Positions 1 to 7,002 of a stretch of 17,259 bases of DNA are shown here, one piece after another. The translations under genes were made by a program, and so were the position numbers. Below the pieces are notes generated by a model. It saw only the letters and a list, made by a program, of their open reading frames with translations. It had not been told where the DNA came from and did no database searches. Position 1 is the first letter of the stretch. Every line of letters begins with the position of its first letter. This DNA comes from CAYMDD01 sp964409675 (lineage in GTDB: Bacteria > Pseudomonadota > Alphaproteobacteria > Rickettsiales > SXRF01). Where the stretch lies: positions 1 through 17,259 of the forward strand of contig CAYPEF010000038.1 in NCBI GenBank assembly GCA_964409675.1. Direction: 5' to 3'.

Positions 1-1843
1 GTTTCCCGTCTTCTTTGCCAAGCTTGCCAACGGATTGAGCGAGCATTTCAATTAGCTGCACTAAGTAGTATTGCATTTCCTTAGAACTATTTGGGTTGTT
101 AATGAAGGAGTCAAGGGCTTTGGCAAATTCGCTGCAGCTGGAAGAGGGTTTGGCTGGTTTTGTATCTGATATTCTTTGGGCTAATGAGCGAAATGCCTTT
201 GCCGCATCTTGATGTTTACCCTGATTAAAAAGGCTATCCGCTGTATCAAAAGCAGTCAGCAGTGTTTTTTCCCGATCTTCTTGGTCCTTTTGCGAATTGC
301 TAGACAGTGAACGGGCATAATCCTTAATGGATAGCCGCAGTATTTCCCTAACAGAGGAGTGTAATGCATTTCCTTTCTTAGCATATTGCTCTGCCATTTG
401 CCGTGCTGCAAAGCTTTGTGCAGCCGGGCTTTGCGGGTTTAAAAGCTGTGGATCCATTCCTGCTTGTTCGAATGCCTGTTGTACATATGCTCTTATCGGC
501 GAATTGGGGTATTTAAGAGCACTGTCTATTATCTCGGCTATTCTACGAGCAAGCGCTGGTGCTGTATCTCTAGGCGCACAAGGTAATGCAAAATTAACAC
601 GGCTACCTTTCGGTGCTTCCGGATTAAGGGTAAGCGGATAAGACGAGAAGGGGGGGGCTTCCATTTTACCGTTGCGTAAGCCGGGCAAGTAATGTGCTAT
701 GGGTTGCGGAGTTAGCTGGTGCTTCTTTTGATAAGAGTCCAGAAGCTGAAGCTCCAGAAGCATAGCGGATCCTTGGAAACGCGTGGTAATTTCTAGCTGC
801 GCTACATCATTTCCCAATGAAACAGAACTTTTGCCGATAGGCATAATTGTCGTGGCCAGCGTATTCAAGTTTTGTGACAAAACATAATACGGTGAAGCCG
901 ACTTGGTATTAAACCCATCTGCCCATGATAATTTTCGAATGCTGGGTAATTCCTCCAACCCATGCTGCTTTACTTCCTCTGCTGCTTGCAGCAAAAGAGA
1001 GGCGGCTTCCGCATCTTTATAATTCTCCATCGCCTTTGCGGCATCAGCCAGCGTTTGCTGAGTGGAAGGAGGAATTATCTCCTTGTTCATGGTGGGTAAA
1101 TAGGCTTTGAGCGTAGCTAGCCGGAAAGCCGGGTCTTGCTGTAGCCGCTCAATGGCGCGCTGCTCATTGATATCTGAATGTAAAAGGAAAACAGGCGGCT
1201 TCTCTTCCACGTGAATGGTGCGATGCGGCATGGGTTCAGTGTGAGGATTATCAAAAGCCCGGCGGCCTTGTGCACCAATAACTGCTGCAGCAATCGCGGT
1301 GCCAGTAAGGGTAAGTTTGTGCCGATTAGCGCGTTTTTCCAAAGCATCATTTTTACCTTTAATCCTCTCCGCCTCTCTTAGGGCTGCTTCTGTATCGACT
1401 TCGGCCTGCTGCAGCTTGGCAACTGCATTCTGTGCGGTTCTCTGGGCAGCAGTTACCGCATCAATAGTCCAGTATTGCGCTTTATTATTTCCTGGTGGGG
1501 CATTGCTAAATTCAAGTTTCAGCGCCTCAACAATCTCACCGCCCGGGCGTAATGCCAAACTGCTGTAAAAAGCTTTTCTTAATGCAGGTTGCTCTACCAG
1601 GGTTTTTTGGAATCCCTCTGTCTGTAATACGTCTATTAATAATTTTGGATTATCTCTCAGTGCGGTACCGATAATGTTAGGAAGAACATTTTCAGATTNN
1701 NNNNNNNNCGGATCGAGGGTTATGCCTAGTTTTTGGGCTAGTACTTTCGCAAATGGAAGGATAGCCCGTAATTCTTTAACTGATAGATGTTCAGCGCCAT
1801 CTCCGCCTATGGGGTTTTGCTTAGGGTTGGAATCTTCCGTCAT
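1..1843 (-). CDS. Hypothetical protein, C-terminus cut by window edge
   Basis: I do not recognise this protein. Reading the minus strand from ATG at 1843, the frame stays open to base 1 (about 614 codons), passing through the N-run at 1699-1708 without a shift. A modest Shine-Dalgarno (AGGTG) lies a few bases before the ATG, in an AT-rich leader. Visible parts: a polar N-terminus; a helical region; a likely coiled coil at about residues 120-175 (alternating A/Q/E/K, e.g. AVAKLQQAEVDTEAALREAE); a short hydrophobic Ala/Gly stretch at about 177-193 (LTLTGTAIAAAVIGAQG) that is marginal as a membrane segment; then a long mostly helical region rich in Gln and Ala, with a TPR-like pair of helices near 528-560 (TADSLFNQGKHQDAAKAFRS). 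No signal peptide and no catalytic motif are seen. Base composition is clearly lower in GC than the neighbours, which may mean acquisition by transfer or weaker constraint. One caveat: the first codon after the N-run is NAA, so a stop there cannot be excluded. Confidence 0.75.
   Translation of the reverse strand, partial: MTEDSNPKQNPIGGDGAEHLSVKELRAILPFAKVLAQKLGITLDPXXXXSENVLPNIIGTALRDNPKLLIDVLQTEGFQKTLVEQPALRKAFYSSLALRPGGEIVEALKLEFSNAPPGNNKAQYWTIDAVTAAQRTAQNAVAKLQQAEVDTEAALREAERIKGKNDALEKRANRHKLTLTGTAIAAAVIGAQGRRAFDNPHTEPMPHRTIHVEEKPPVFLLHSDINEQRAIERLQQDPAFRLATLKAYLPTMNKEIIPPSTQQTLADAAKAMENYKDAEAASLLLQAAEEVKQHGLEELPSIRKLSWADGFNTKSASPYYVLSQNLNTLATTIMPIGKSSVSLGNDVAQLEITTRFQGSAMLLELQLLDSYQKKHQLTPQPIAHYLPGLRNGKMEAPPFSSYPLTLNPEAPKGSRVNFALPCAPRDTAPALARRIAEIIDSALKYPNSPIRAYVQQAFEQAGMDPQLLNPQSPAAQSFAARQMAEQYAKKGNALHSSVREILRLSIKDYARSLSSNSQKDQEDREKTLLTAFDTADSLFNQGKHQDAAKAFRSLAQRISDTKPAKPSSSCSEFAKALDSFINNPNSSKEMQYYLVQLIEMLAQSVGKLGKEDGK
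1699..1708. other. Run of ten N (assembly gap)
   Basis: Ten undetermined bases inside the hypothetical gene at 1-1843. The reading frame on both sides agrees if exactly ten bases are missing (four unknown codons). The same fixed length occurs at 5981-5990, which suggests an assembler placeholder, so the true gap length is unknown. Confidence 0.95.
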
Positions 1844-1870
1844 GCAGCACCTGTTTAATTTTATTTTATT

Positions 1871-1876
1871 ATTATA
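1871..1876 (-). promoter_or_regulatory. Possible -10 box for the hypothetical gene at 1-1843
   Basis: On the minus strand a perfect TATAAT lies 27 bases before the ATG at 1843, in very AT-rich DNA. A leader of about 20 bases would follow. No good -35 box is visible at the right distance, so this is a weak call that rests on one hexamer. Confidence 0.35.
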
Positions 1877-1916
1877 ATGTGATGCATAAAGCTTAGTATG
1901 AAGAAATTATGACAAA

Positions 1917-1933
1917 TAGCAGCGCTGCTGCTA
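1917..1933 (-). terminator. Small hairpin after the glycosyltransferase gene
   Basis: TAGCAGC and GCTGCTA form a 7-bp stem with a 3-base loop, about 45 bases beyond the stop codon of the minus-strand glycosyltransferase gene and before the next minus-strand gene. On that strand the stem is followed by TTTGTC, a poor U-tract, so it may be a weak terminator or only an mRNA 3'-end structure. Confidence 0.35.
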
Positions 1934-1978
1934 AAGCTGTATGGTTTGGTTTTTTGGAAGAATATTGATATTAAATAA

Positions 1979-4402
1979 CTATTTGAGAATTAAGCCGCCG
2001 AACTGCTTTCTCCGGGCAGCATCCGGCATTGTCTTGAACGCCAGTACGCCTACTTCGAATCCAGCCCCGCGCTGAATGGGGATGGCATGGGCAAACCCGG
2101 CTTCCTTCACCCGCGCCAGTAGGGAGCGCTCAGAAAAGCCGGTTTTGTGGGCATAGAAATCCTGACCGCTTTCGGCAATTTCCTTGCCGTAGCCGTACAT
2201 CACGTCTTTGACCAGGATCGGTCCGCAATGGGCGGTGTAGAGCACGTCGTCGATATCCAGTCCTTTTTCCGCCACATGCTTCATCACCGCCTGCATGTCG
2301 GGCACCCAGAGCTCGGCAAAGCCGTGGGGCTTTAAGAGATGCAGGAAGCCTTTCAGCACGCGCGGCACGTCATGCGCGAAATAATGCTCAAGGTTGTGCG
2401 AGCAGTAAATGGCGTCATAGGCGGCGGGCGGAAGGGTGGTGAGCTCGCGCGCGTCGCAGATGATAGCGGCTTTCGTGCGCGGGTCGATGTCGAGCGCTTC
2501 CTGTTGGAAGCGTGTGTAGTGCGCGGGCAGCGGGTGGGTGAGGATGTCGTTGCCGCCGACCGAGAGCACGCGCGGCTGCGGGGCGTCTTTTGCGCCGGTT
2601 TCCTTGCGGTACTGTGCGATGGCCTCGCGGAAGAAGGCGATATGTTCTTCGGCGGAAATCGGATTATCAAACAGCGGCGCATGCGCGGCCAGCGTGCGGG
2701 TGCGTAAAACATCGCGTGCCTTGGCATCCCCGGCAAGTGCGACGGCTTTGTTTACGTAATCTTTGGCATCCTTGGCTATGGTGTCGGTGATGCCGATGGC
2801 TTCGTAAGCGGCAGCGGTGGAGCGGCTTTTCATGGTGTTGCCGGGCAGGGTGATGACGGGCGCGCCGACGGCGATGGCGTCCAGCGTGGTCTGGCCGCCG
2901 CAGTAATAGAAGGTGTCCAATACCACATCCGCCTGCTCCAGCAGGCGCATATACTGATCTATCTCCAGGAAATGCAGCATCATTACCCGGTCAGCATGCT
3001 TGCCGGCGCGGGCTTTAACGCGCTCATGCAGGGCCTCGGCAATCGCCTTGGTGTTGGGGCCGGTGAAGATGAAAAAGGCGTTGCCGTCTTTTTGCAGGAT
3101 TTCGGCGATGGCGGCATCGAAATCCGGGTGGAATTTGCGGCCCATCTGCGGGCAGAAATAGAGGTGCGCCTTTGGCGGCAGATTGAGGGCGGAACGTACG
3201 TCTTCCTGCGTCTGCGGCAGACGTTTTTCATATTGGGCAGGAAGGTGATCAAGCAGCACCAGTTTTTCGCTATAATGCTGCTGCGTATCGCCTTTTTCCT
3301 GGCCGCGGCTGCTCAGGAAATAATCGATTTCCTGCACGCCGGTGCTTTCCACCGAGCCCCAGCCGGTAACCTGTACGGGGGCGAGGCGCAGCATGGGCAG
3401 GAACGTGCCGGTAACGCTGGTGCCGACTTCCCAGAAATAGATCAGATCCAGCGACTGCGCACGCGCCACTTCCGCCATTCCAGAGAGCGATTTCGGCAGC
3501 GCAACGATCTGTACATCCGGGTTGTTGATGCGCTCATGCAAGAGCGCGGCGATGCCGATGGGGCAGAGCACCACCGGGGTAATGTCTTTCGCGGGCCAGT
3601 GCTTCAGCATATTGCCCATGACGCGCAGGAACACGCCTTCGCGGAACTGGTCGACATGGAAGCCGACGCGAAGCTGCGGGGTGGCGCTGGGAGCGAAATA
3701 GGTCATGTAAGAGGAGGTGAAACGGCGGTAATACTCCCGCTTCAGCGCCAGATTGTCGCGGCCATGGTAGATGACGTTGAAATTCAGCCGCACATTGGCT
3801 TGCTCCAGCTCCGGCAGGTGGCGGGCAATGTCCAGTACCGGCAGGTTTTTCACCGCTGCCTGAAATGCTTCGCGCCAGCGGTCAATGGCGGCATTGTCGC
3901 TGAAGATAATGGGCGAAACGTTGCATTTTTCCCGCAGCAGCAGGTCATCCTGCGGGGCGCTTTGCAGCAGTTCGGTGTAAAGCGCCAGCGCTTCCTCCGG
4001 CTGGTTGCCGGAGGCGAGCATCTTGGCGAGGCTGTGCTTGATGTTCTTATCGTCGGGCGCGAAGGAAAGCGCCTGCCGGTAGCAGGCGGCGGCGGAGTCG
4101 AAGCGCTCCATGAGCGAGAGCAGGTGGCCCATGTTGAGGTAGGCATGCGTGTCGGTGGGGTCCTGCTTGGCGGCATGGTTGAACAGTTGCAGCGCCTCGA
4201 TATTGCGGCCCATGTCGACACAGCAGATACCGAGCGCGTTGAGCGCTTGCGGCTGGCCGGGCGCTTCCTGCAGGATGCGCTGGTAAAGCGCCCCAGCCTG
4301 GTCTATCACCCCTTGCGCATAGAGCGCGTTCGCCTCGCTCCACCATTGCTGGATCATCTGCTCGCGCGCGGCGGGAGAGGCGTTCTTGTTCGGCTTGGAC
4401 AT
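1979..4402 (-). CDS. TPR / GT41 (O-GlcNAc-transferase-like) / methyltransferase fusion
   Basis: An 807-residue three-part protein. Residues about 20-150 are TPR repeats (e.g. ALNALGICCVDMGRNIEALQ). Residues about 240-600 resemble the catalytic half of SPINDLY/O-GlcNAc transferases (GT41): LRLAPVQVTGWGSVESTG matches the family's APVQ..W.G...TTG block, GRK423FHPDF matches the nucleotide-sugar-binding lysine region, and LDTFYYCGGQTTLDAIAVGA (495-514) matches DTFPYNGGTTTLDALWMGV. Residues about 610-790 look like a class I SAM-dependent methyltransferase: a degenerate glycine motif (VLSVGGN), an acidic strand end (LDID), then YDAIYCSHNLEHYFAHD and LLKPHGFAELWVPD. By hand alignment the histidine of the DFxxH block of this family is replaced (FREG, 253-256). 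Start chosen at MSKPNKN because GGAG sits 8 bases upstream; the frame is open further upstream, but that would overlap the flotillin gene. Probable role: glycosylation of a protein or surface glycan, with linked methylation. No signal peptide, so cytoplasmic. Sugar and acceptor are unknown. Confidence 0.85.
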   Translation of the reverse strand: MSKPNKNASPAAREQMIQQWWSEANALYAQGVIDQAGALYQRILQEAPGQPQALNALGICCVDMGRNIEALQLFNHAAKQDPTDTHAYLNMGHLLSLMERFDSAAACYRQALSFAPDDKNIKHSLAKMLASGNQPEEALALYTELLQSAPQDDLLLREKCNVSPIIFSDNAAIDRWREAFQAAVKNLPVLDIARHLPELEQANVRLNFNVIYHGRDNLALKREYYRRFTSSYMTYFAPSATPQLRVGFHVDQFREGVFLRVMGNMLKHWPAKDITPVVLCPIGIAALLHERINNPDVQIVALPKSLSGMAEVARAQSLDLIYFWEVGTSVTGTFLPMLRLAPVQVTGWGSVESTGVQEIDYFLSSRGQEKGDTQQHYSEKLVLLDHLPAQYEKRLPQTQEDVRSALNLPPKAHLYFCPQMGRKFHPDFDAAIAEILQKDGNAFFIFTGPNTKAIAEALHERVKARAGKHADRVMMLHFLEIDQYMRLLEQADVVLDTFYYCGGQTTLDAIAVGAPVITLPGNTMKSRSTAAAYEAIGITDTIAKDAKDYVNKAVALAGDAKARDVLRTRTLAAHAPLFDNPISAEEHIAFFREAIAQYRKETGAKDAPQPRVLSVGGNDILTHPLPAHYTRFQQEALDIDPRTKAAIICDARELTTLPPAAYDAIYCSHNLEHYFAHDVPRVLKGFLHLLKPHGFAELWVPDMQAVMKHVAEKGLDIDDVLYTAHCGPILVKDVMYGYGKEIAESGQDFYAHKTGFSERSLLARVKEAGFAHAIPIQRGAGFEVGVLAFKTMPDAARRKQFGGLILK

Positions 4403-4403
4403 G

Positions 4404-4445
4404 CAGGCGGCTCCGAATGGGTTGCGCCCATCATGGAGCCGCCTG
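4404..4445 (-). promoter_or_regulatory. Strong hairpin that sequesters the glycosyltransferase Shine-Dalgarno
   Basis: Between the flotillin stop (4461) and the glycosyltransferase ATG (4402), the minus-strand RNA can form a perfect 11-bp stem, CAGGCGGCTCC (4445-4435) with GGAGCCGCCTG (4414-4404). A nested 5-bp stem lies inside it, ATGGG (4431-4427) with CCCAT (4421-4417), around a CGCAA loop. The only Shine-Dalgarno, GGAG (4414-4411), lies wholly in the 3' arm, and the stem ends one base before the start codon. This suggests translational control or coupling. On the plus strand the same hairpin is followed by TCG and six T, which looks like an intrinsic terminator facing away from both genes. 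Confidence 0.7.
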
Positions 4446-4460
4446 TCGTTTTTTGCAAGC

Positions 4461-6668
4461 TTAGGACGCGCTGTCGTCGCTGGCCGCTTCGCGCAGCAAG
4501 CGTTCGCGGATGGCGTGGGCTTCCGGCCCGGCGGTGGCAGGGGCACTGCTTACGTCCAGTCCCATCTTATCGGAGAGGAACAGCGCCAGCAGCGATTCCA
4601 GCATGCTGCCGCCCTGCTGAGCACTTTGCTGACCGGTGATGCTGATCTTGGGCACCACGTCGATTTTGGCTTGCTCGATGGCTTCGGCGAAGCGGCTCAT
4701 CACCTGTTGTGTCAGCTGGAATTTCGGCCCGCCGTAGGCGCGTACCTGTTCTTCAATCGCAATGGCCTGCGCGATACCGACGCGGGTGGCGCGGGCGGCT
4801 TCGGCGTCGGCCATTAGCTCCACTTTTTTCGCCTCGCCTTCGGCAATGCGGCTGATGCGGTCGGATTCGGCCTGCGCCAGCGTACGAATACGGTCGGCCT
4901 CCTGCTGGGATTTGGCGTAGGCCGCCTTGCCTTCGTTGGCCTGCACCGTGATGGAGAGCTCTGATTCGGTGATGCTGGTCTGCTGCTTGGCGCGGGCTTC
5001 GGCTTCGCGCAGCACTCGCTCCTTCACCGCCGCTTTCTCCTGCTGATTGTAGGTTTCGACCTGTTCTTCGGCAATCTGGCGCTGGCGCAGCTGGGTGAGG
5101 ATTTTCTCGATCTGTTCGCCGCCGGTGCCGGTGTTGCCGGCCTTGGGCGTGCCGATCAGCACTTCTTCCAGTTCAAGGTTGTAATGGCCGAATTTTTCCT
5201 TCATGCCCAGGCTTGCGGTTTCCTGAATTTCGCTGCGGTCCTGCAGGAGTTGGATCAGCGTGCGCGTCTGGCCAACGTTTTTGAAGTAAGCCGAGACCAT
5301 GGGGTCGAGCGTCTGCTCCACCAGGCGTTTGACGTCGCCGAAGCGCTGCACCACTAGCGGGGCCTTGCGGTAGTCGATATGCACCACCACCGAAAGTGGC
5401 AGCGACGGCTCGAAGGCGTCCTTGGTGATCAGCGAGACTTCCGCCAGGTTTTCATCGAACTTGTGCGAGCCGGTGCTATTGCGGTCCCATTTCAGGATAA
5501 AATTGGTGGTGGGGACCATGATGATCTTGCCGGCATAGGTATTGAAGGCGTATTTGCCGGGCAGCATCGGGGTTTCCCAGACGCCCCGGCAGCCGGTTTC
5601 CACCAGCTCACCGTGGCGGTAGCTTTCGCCGGAGCGGTCGCTGCCGGCGGCGCCGGTGTAGGAGACCACCACACCTACCGTGCCGACTTCGATGATGGTT
5701 TTTGGGATCATCTCCACGGTAGCGAACAGGCGGTTGATGTAATAGCTGCCCTCCACCAGCACTTGCAGCTGGCGGCCGCGGCGGCCACCTGCCTTGAGGA
5801 ACGCCTCCGGGTCCTGGAAGTTGTTGTGGAACGTCGCGGCGTTTGCCGGATCGTCGCCCACGCGCGCGGCGATAATCTGCTCGGCCGCAAGCGACGGGCC
5901 GTCATGCACCGTCACGATGCCGATCATATCGTCCGCGTTCTTTATCACGATGGGCTCGAACCCGTTGCGATCGAGGATGANNNNNNNNNNGTGGAAGGTG
6001 GCGCGCTCGCTTGCATCGGCGCCGACTTTAGGAGCGATGATTTCCTCGGCGGGCAGCGACGCGCCGTCATGCACGGTGACCACGCCGATGGCGTCGTCCG
6101 AGTCCTTGATGACAATCGGCTCGAAGCCGTGACGGTTGACGATCAGCTCGTTCATGCGCTCGAACAGCTCGTCGTCTTCATGCTCCAGCGTTAGGGCGAA
6201 CACGCGGTCTGAGGTGACTACTACGAACTGCGCCAGGTTCAGCGCGTAAGTGCCTTCGCGCAGGATCTTGCGCTGCGGGCCCTTCTGGCCGCCGTTTTGC
6301 AGGAAGGCAGTAGTGTCTTCATAATTGAAATCCGGTGCGTTGGTGGCAAGCGTCTGGGTGGCGCTTAAAGGCTGCCCGTCGCGGGCGAAGATATAGCCGA
6401 TTTTGCCTTGCGGGATGGTAACCAGCGGCATGATGTGCACGCGGTACTGGAACGGCATGAAAAACTGGAAGCCGCCGCGCAGCACCTGCGGCTGGAAACC
6501 GGCTTCGCCGTGCAGCGCGATGAAGCCGCCGGTCACGGAGCCCTTGCCGCTCCATAGCTTCTCGCAAATGCCGACGCGGTTATTGGGAATATAGCGAACC
6601 GCGCCGGAGAGGCGGATCAACATAAGCACGGCGGTGAAGCACGCCGCGTAAAAAAGATAATTAAACAT
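4461..6668 (-). CDS. Flotillin-like SPFH/band 7 membrane protein
   Basis: A 735-residue protein (four undetermined). Residues 1-20 form an N-terminal membrane anchor. Residues about 85-310 hold family-specific repeated segments (AFLQNGG..G at 121-130 and AFLKAGG..G at 289-298, each followed by an EGtY-like block). An SPFH core follows at about 310-505 (VGTVGVVVSYTG, TTNFILKW, AFEPSLPLSVVVHIDYRKAP, VQRFGDVKRLVEQTLDPMVS). A long Ala/Glu-rich coiled coil covers about 515-640 (EEQVETYNQQEKAAVKERVL), then a C-terminal region ending near 735. Such proteins oligomerise at the inner membrane and organise microdomains. Start chosen at MFNYLF because AGGAG lies 6 bases upstream; the longer open frame to 6749 has no support. 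Odd feature: a 49-residue segment occurs twice (178-226 and 233-281), with the N-run between the copies. No NfeD partner gene is in the window. The glycosyltransferase gene follows 58 bases downstream on the same strand. Confidence 0.88.
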   Translation of the reverse strand: MFNYLFYAACFTAVLMLIRLSGAVRYIPNNRVGICEKLWSGKGSVTGGFIALHGEAGFQPQVLRGGFQFFMPFQYRVHIMPLVTIPQGKIGYIFARDGQPLSATQTLATNAPDFNYEDTTAFLQNGGQKGPQRKILREGTYALNLAQFVVVTSDRVFALTLEHEDDELFERMNELIVNRHGFEPIVIKDSDDAIGVVTVHDGASLPAEEIIAPKVGADASERATFHXXXXILDRNGFEPIVIKNADDMIGIVTVHDGPSLAAEQIIAARVGDDPANAATFHNNFQDPEAFLKAGGRRGRQLQVLVEGSYYINRLFATVEMIPKTIIEVGTVGVVVSYTGAAGSDRSGESYRHGELVETGCRGVWETPMLPGKYAFNTYAGKIIMVPTTNFILKWDRNSTGSHKFDENLAEVSLITKDAFEPSLPLSVVVHIDYRKAPLVVQRFGDVKRLVEQTLDPMVSAYFKNVGQTRTLIQLLQDRSEIQETASLGMKEKFGHYNLELEEVLIGTPKAGNTGTGGEQIEKILTQLRQRQIAEEQVETYNQQEKAAVKERVLREAEARAKQQTSITESELSITVQANEGKAAYAKSQQEADRIRTLAQAESDRISRIAEGEAKKVELMADAEAARATRVGIAQAIAIEEQVRAYGGPKFQLTQQVMSRFAEAIEQAKIDVVPKISITGQQSAQQGGSMLESLLALFLSDKMGLDVSSAPATAGPEAHAIRERLLREAASDDSAS
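5826..6137 (-). repeat. Tandem 49-codon repeat inside the flotillin-like gene
   Basis: Copy 1 (bases 6137-5991) begins NRHGFEPIVIKDSDDAIGVV and copy 2 (5972-5826) begins DRNGFEPIVIKNADDMIGIV. Both end in ATFH and align without gaps over 49 residues, 33 of them identical. Copy 1 stops exactly where the N-run begins, and copy 2 starts two codons after the N-run. This may be a true internal duplication, or two homologous contig ends joined by a scaffolder. Confidence 0.85.
5981..5990. other. Run of ten N (assembly gap)
   Basis: Ten undetermined bases within the flotillin-like gene. The frame is kept if the length is taken literally. The gap falls precisely between two homologous 49-codon segments, so its length and even the join may be artificial. 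Confidence 0.95.
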
Positions 6669-7002
6669 ACATTTCTCCTCTGGGGATGAATGGTTGAATA
6701 AAAAAGGGAATGATTTAACCGCTATGCAGGCCGCGCCAGCGGCGGCCAATGCGATGCGTGAGAAAAGCGGTTCTTGACGTTGCGTCGATAAGCAATGTGC
6801 CTGTTTGTTTACACCGGCAGCATATCGTTAACGCAGTTTTTGGCAAGAAGCGTTAATTATAATCAGCCATGCCAAGCGTGCATGGGTGCTAAATCAATCA
6901 GAAAATCAATTGGTTGTGATATGCTGATGCGGAGATCAGAGAAATGCATTAACCGGTTTCTATTGTTGATGCTATGAAAGCACGGTATAATGCATTTTCC
7001 CC
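6669..7002. other. Intergenic region, 334 bases, no gene seen
   Basis: This region separates the symporter stop from the flotillin start, both genes being on the minus strand, so it should hold the end of the symporter transcript and the promoter of the flotillin gene. The flotillin Shine-Dalgarno (AGGAG) is at 6675-6679. A minus-strand TATAAT at 6856-6861 could be a -10 box, but no matching -35 is visible. It is more AT-rich than its flanks. I see no RNA gene, and the one short open frame (6795-6977, plus) has no coding support. Confidence 0.5.
6828..6856. repeat. Short inverted repeat in the flotillin upstream region
   Basis: TTAACGC (6828-6834) and GCGTTAA (6850-6856) are perfect 7-base inverted arms separated by 15 bases. 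The second arm touches the possible flotillin -10 hexamer on the minus strand, so this could be an operator. Arms this short may arise by chance. Confidence 0.3.

Noticed and set aside
4403..4546. Longer start for the glycosyltransferase gene, adding 48 residues
   Set aside because: The extra part overlaps the flotillin coding region, is Pro/Arg/Lys-rich and has no domain character; GGAG is correctly spaced before MSKPNKN.
2972..4639. A 555-codon plus-strand open frame opposite the glycosyltransferase gene
   Set aside because: It is the antisense of a gene with clear TPR and GT41 motifs. It has no recognisable domain, and long antisense frames are expected in GC-rich coding DNA.
6669..6749. 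Longer start for the flotillin gene
   Set aside because: AGGAG six bases before MFNYLF and the membrane anchor directly after it decide the start.
6862..6880. Sigma-54-like CTTGGCATGG on the minus strand before the flotillin gene
   Set aside because: The GC of the -12 element is not at the required distance from the GG.
6795..6977. A 60-codon plus-strand frame in the intergenic region
   Set aside because: No Shine-Dalgarno, no family resemblance, and a composition like non-coding DNA.
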